From Nymphaea colorata (taxonomy: Eukaryota; Streptophyta; Magnoliopsida; Nymphaeales; Nymphaeaceae), in NCBI RefSeq assembly GCF_008831285.2, contig NC_045139.1, positions 11,444,704-11,504,703 on the forward strand: 60,000 nucleotides of DNA, given 5' to 3'. Below the pieces are notes generated by a model that made no database searches, was not told the origin of the DNA, and was given only the letters and a program-made list of their open reading frames with translations. Of this stretch, positions 56,058 to 60,000 are shown piece after piece (position 1 is the first letter of the stretch; each line of letters begins with the position of its first letter). A program made the translations under genes and the position numbers.

Positions 56058-59048
56058 TGTCACACCCCGACCTTTTAACCCTCAAACTATTCTTTTTTTC
56101 TCAAAACATAAAGCATCGAGATGTGACTACCCAACAATTCAAATTGACGATGAGCCAAACAATACAAAACAATGGGGCGAACTTTCATTGATATAACCAT
56201 TTTGTTTTCTACAAATTCACATCTATGCGCATGACCAAAAAGCCCCAAAATCAATAACATTGATGCCTAACAAAAAAAAGACATCAATAAACCCAAAACA
56301 TGACGCGTCGGCACTACAAACGACAATCCCAAAACCACCCCAGTAGGACGTGAGTGAAGTCATCCGCTCAACCTGTTGCCCCGGGTCCACCAAAACCTGA
56401 AAAAGAAAACAACTGAAGGCTCAGCCTTCGCAGTATGGCAACAAGCCAGGAAAATGCCAAACCCTCTCAAGTAAGGCTCAAATAAAGGGACAAATATCAA
56501 CCCATCTATCGTCATGTCGCGTCTGAGTGCGACACGTAAAAGCCACTTGATGGCCACACTAACACAACATCAGTCACATGCGAAGCATGCTTAAACATAA
56601 CACTTGCATTCATATCAATCACATATACGTCAGTCACATGCAATCTGTCAAACACATTGCATTTTCATTAACTTTAGTCCATTAACAGTTCCTGTGGGTG
56701 CAACACAGGCACGTGCACACCGCGGGCGGCCTACAGCCGAGAGACAACCACCGTGGTGGCCCATAACAGTATGGATCCATTTCACCCGCTGCAGCGGTAG
56801 AGCACTCATCCCTGGATGTGTGAAGTCCAAGGTGAGATACTCAGCCTTCCTTAGGACACCCAGGTTGGGAAGGCAGGAGCCCAACGCTCCAAGCACAACA
56901 CACAACAGAACCCTGGGGCCTTGCACCGCCTACGCTCTGACAGGCGAGACCAGTGGCAATCAAGGGGGACGTCTCCCAAACACATAGCCACATCCCACTG
57001 GCCTCTCATCTCTTAGTTATTCATTCTTATCATTATGGTTACACATTCACAAGATGACTAGCTAGCACACGAGGTTAGTACACTTCCCGAGTGCACCCAC
57101 ACCTCCGATTACCTCCACATGAGGTCTATACATACAGTAACAGTCATTGCTAGCCGTCATACCATACGGGTACAACTACCCTCCAAAACATCCATTAGCG
57201 TCATTGCCCATGGCAATGCATATGTAACAACATACACATTCATATCAATCATCACATCAATCATGTCAATCACCTCTTTGAAAAATATAGCCAATCCACA
57301 GAGAGTAGTCTCGATCTGCGGTTGGCTCGTAGCTGTCCTATGCAGTTATCATTCTATGATGCTTTCTAATGCACAATTGGGGTCGAGGAGACACTCGACT
57401 TGATACCCCGCCTCATCTGTCCTAAACAGATATCAATTCTAGCATGCACATGCAAATGCGTAACATTTTTAAAACGAATGACTAATAATCTTTCTAACCC
57501 ATTCATATCATGTAAGCAACATACACATACTTAATCACAAAACAGTCAATCAATTAACATCACAATCCTAGGATCCCTTGATCGTAGGAGCACTCAATCA
57601 CACAATTGCCCCAGGCAGGAATTTGCCTGGAAAGTTGTCATACCTGTGGCGCGCTCACCAAATTCTTCAAAATGCCTCAAGCTTCGAACTCAAGGTCGAC
57701 GGGATGAGCCCGGTGCACCTGCAAACATAAACAAGAATAAGGTTTCTACTAGATACCTACACCAATCAAACAGAAACGAACAGATACAAAAATAAAATCC
57801 TTGAGGCACGTGTCATCGCCTCAAGAGGGTATCGACAGGTAGTGTCGACCAACAAGCTCTCCAATAGGCCTCCTCCTTTACGTCTTGACGTTGCCTCGAA
57901 TTATCAAAGCCTTCAACCATCAATCAAACCATCATTAATTCCTTCCTCAATAACGTTCTTTAAGTAAGACATCAACCTCAAGTCACATCCCAATACGCAT
58001 ATATCCCTAATTAACTTCATGATACACCCGTTCACCGAAGTCTGCGCTACACTCCCTAAGACGGTTCTAAATCTTCCCCACAACCTCACAATCTCTACCA
58101 TGTTTCCCTAAAGCTTCGAAAATTAATCCATCATGCTTAAACGATCATTAAGTACATGAATCATCACTTTCCAACGCAAATCCTAAGTTTTCCCCAAAAA
58201 CAAAATTACTAACATGCGTCCCAAAATCATCAATTCTAAGCTCTAGCATGCTCGAACCATAATTATACATGCTTTAGAAGGTAATATTCATTATTTTGAG
58301 CTTGATTAGGTATTGCTCACCCCAAAACAAGCGTCCAAACTGCTACAACCCTTCTAGCAACCACTTCACACGTCCGATCAAGTGCCAGTGCTCGAGATTG
58401 CTTGCTGTCGCTGCTCACTACACGCCCTACTAGCTGGTGAGAGGGAAAAAACGTCCCTAAACCGCAATCCAACCCCAAAACGCCATGGAAAGAGTCAACA
58501 CACGTCCAAAAAGGTTCACACAAAATCTGTTGCTAACCCACGTAGTAGTGGGAGAAAAAAAACTGAAACGAACCAGAGAAAAGGGACGCTGACAGAGAGG
58601 AGAGACAGAGAGAGGAAGGGTTCGATCAAGGGGGAAAACGGCCGTGGGGGTGAGAAAGAGAGGAAAAAGCAGGTGGGGGAGTGCGAGTGAGTGAGAAGAG
58701 GGTCGAGCGGTAGGAAACCAGCGGAAAAAGGGGAAAGAGAGTGGCGAGAGAGAAGAAGAAGGGACGTGCGGCAGAGAAGGAAAAATCGCACGAGAGAGAG
58801 AGAGAGAGAGAGTTTACCAAGTCGCCGCCGCCGCCGCTGCCACCTCCGTCGCCGTCGTCGTTCCAGCCACCACCACCCGACCGCCACTCTCCTCCCTCTG
58901 CGCTGCCACGGGAGACCACCAGGAGACGACGAAGAAGGAAGGGAAAGGCGAGGGAGAAGGGTTTCGCGTCGAGCCCTTACGCGAGTGGGGATCGGGTCCG
59001 GGTCTGGACCCTAACTCGACCCGACCTGCCGAACCAACGAGCATTACA
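56058..59048 (-). repeat. Gypsy LTR, about 3 kb
   Basis: On - it starts TGTAATGCTCG just after the pol end and TAGGATGGTAGGA, and ends GGTCGGGGTGTGACA, a TG...CA form typical of gypsy Tekay/Del LTRs. It contains a (GA)n run at about 58791-58811 and a GC-rich part (58810-58960) with CCGCCGCCGCTGCC words. Open frames in it are compositional. The primer site follows at its 3' end, which is unusual for a 3' LTR (see findings). Confidence 0.65.
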
Positions 59049-60000
59049 TCCTACCATCCTAAAAAGAAAATTTCGTCCTCGAAATTTAGCTCATACCTCA
59101 ATGCAAGAACAAGTGCGGATATCTCTTCCGCATGTCCTCCTCATGCTCCCATGTACTCTCCTTCAACCCATGGTACTGCCATTCCACTTTCACTAAAGGA
59201 ATGCTCTTAGTGCGAAGCACTTGCTCTCGATGATCCACAATTCTAATGGGCTGTTCTTCCATTGTCAAATCATCTTGTACTAGAATACCTTGAAAATCAA
59301 TCACATGTTTCGGGTCGGGTACGTATTTTCGAAGCATGGAAACATGGAAAACGTCATGAACATGACTCAAGTCAGGTGGTAGTGCCAATCTGTATGCCAC
59401 CTCTCCAAACTTCTCTAATATCTCAAAAGGTCCTACGAACCTCGGGCTCAATTTTCCCTTCGCACCAAAGCGAAAAACACCTTTTTGTAGGAGAAATCTT
59501 TAAAAACACATGATCACCCACCTCAAAAGCCAATTCTCTACGACGAATGTCAGCATAACTTTTTTGTCTACTCTGAGCAGTTAACAACTTCTTTCTTATC
59601 AATTCCACTTGGTCGGTGTAGTGTTGCAAAACTAAAGGGTTTTCGATCTTACCATCACCCAATTCAGCCCAACAAGTTGGCGATCTGCACGGTCTTCCAT
59701 ACAAAGCCTCAAAAGGTGCCATCCCAATACTAGAGTGGTAACTATTATTGTAAGCAAATTCTGCCAGTTTCACATGTTTGTCCCATTCTCCTCTCCACTC
59801 TAAGACACATGCACGCAACATGTCTTCTAAAGTCTGAATAGTCCTCTCTGATTGCCCATCAGTTTGGGGATGAAATGCTGTACTCATCTTAAGCTTGGTA
59901 CCCAAAGCCCTCTGTAATTGTCCCCAAAACCTAGAGGTAAAACGCGGATCTCGATCCGAAATGATAGACTTTGGCACTCCATGCAATCTCACTATCTCGC
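59049..60000 (-). mobile_element. Ty3/gypsy element, 3' end of the internal region
   Basis: Integrase and a chromodomain-like tail on - run to the right window edge; the rest of the element lies outside. After the stop at about 59098 comes the leader to the LTR, with AAATTTCGAGGACGAAATTT (about 59072-59091), a sequence typical of this position in Tekay/Del-type elements. Confidence 0.9.
59098..60000 (-). pseudogene. Gypsy integrase with chromodomain-like C-terminus, frameshifted
   Basis: Integrase would insert the element DNA. The segment 59992-59423 covers the catalytic core C-terminal half ([39 protein letters not shown], with the second Asp and the Glu region) and [20 protein letters not shown], then [12 protein letters not shown] one-base shift at about 59460-59480 moves the reading to 59451-59098: [40 protein letters not shown], and a chromodomain-like end VKVEWQYHGLKESTWEHEED. 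The first catalytic Asp lies outside the window. The frameshift means this copy is not functional as read, though sequence quality could produce the same sign. Confidence 0.85.

Noticed and set aside
58516-59196. Open frames on both strands in the gypsy LTR
   Set aside because: They follow from GA and CCG repeats inside the LTR and have no domain content.

Overview
The window looks like nuclear DNA of a flowering plant. It holds GT-AG introns from short to 12.6 kb, Ty1/copia and Ty3/gypsy retrotransposons with tRNA-iMet primer sites, hAT and Harbinger-like DNA transposons, and two conserved single-copy housekeeping genes with plant-type sequences. The species cannot be fixed from the sequence alone.

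Genes. (1) On the + strand, at least 15 exons between 5067 and 31646 encode the C-terminal ~500 residues of mannosyl-oligosaccharide glucosidase (GCS1, family GH63), the ER enzyme that removes the outermost glucose from N-glycan precursors. Its first ~350 residues are not visible and probably lie left of the window. (2) On the - strand, convergent with it, nine exons (37999 to 34522) encode a complete, in-frame 340-residue NUP54, a central-channel nucleoporin. The two genes have no obvious functional link. They sit tail to tail, about 2.9 kb apart.

Mobile DNA makes up most of the rest. Positions 1-3185 are the 3' end of a decayed copia element (Copia-1). 3362-4347 is a Harbinger-like element with an extreme purine/pyrimidine tract. 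The GCS1 introns carry many insertions. The largest intron (13198-25789) contains a copia element with two LTRs (Copia-2, 16321-25362), which was itself invaded by a 3.35 kb hAT transposon (20071-23420), a hAT-type MITE (24174-24628) and one member of a small TIR family. From 41.3 to 49.1 kb lie two more decayed copia elements (Copia-3, Copia-4), both on the - strand and joined by an irregular junction. From ~49.1 to 55.6 kb lies a + strand LTR-like unit with an iMet primer site but no visible pol. It carries a broken reading frame that looks like an FHA domain. From 56.06 kb to the right edge is a - strand gypsy element with a ~3 kb LTR and an integrase.

The most distinctive signal is a five-member family of non-autonomous TIR elements (copies at 659-1872, 6017-6751, 10566-11040, 12495-12787 and 18427-19317). 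All have 8-10 bp target duplications. Each carries, a few bases inside one end, an inverted 9-base arm pair separated by exactly 15 bases. One copy shows compensatory arm changes while the spacer has diverged. All coordinates were read by eye; boundaries given without a target duplication or LTR pair are approximate.
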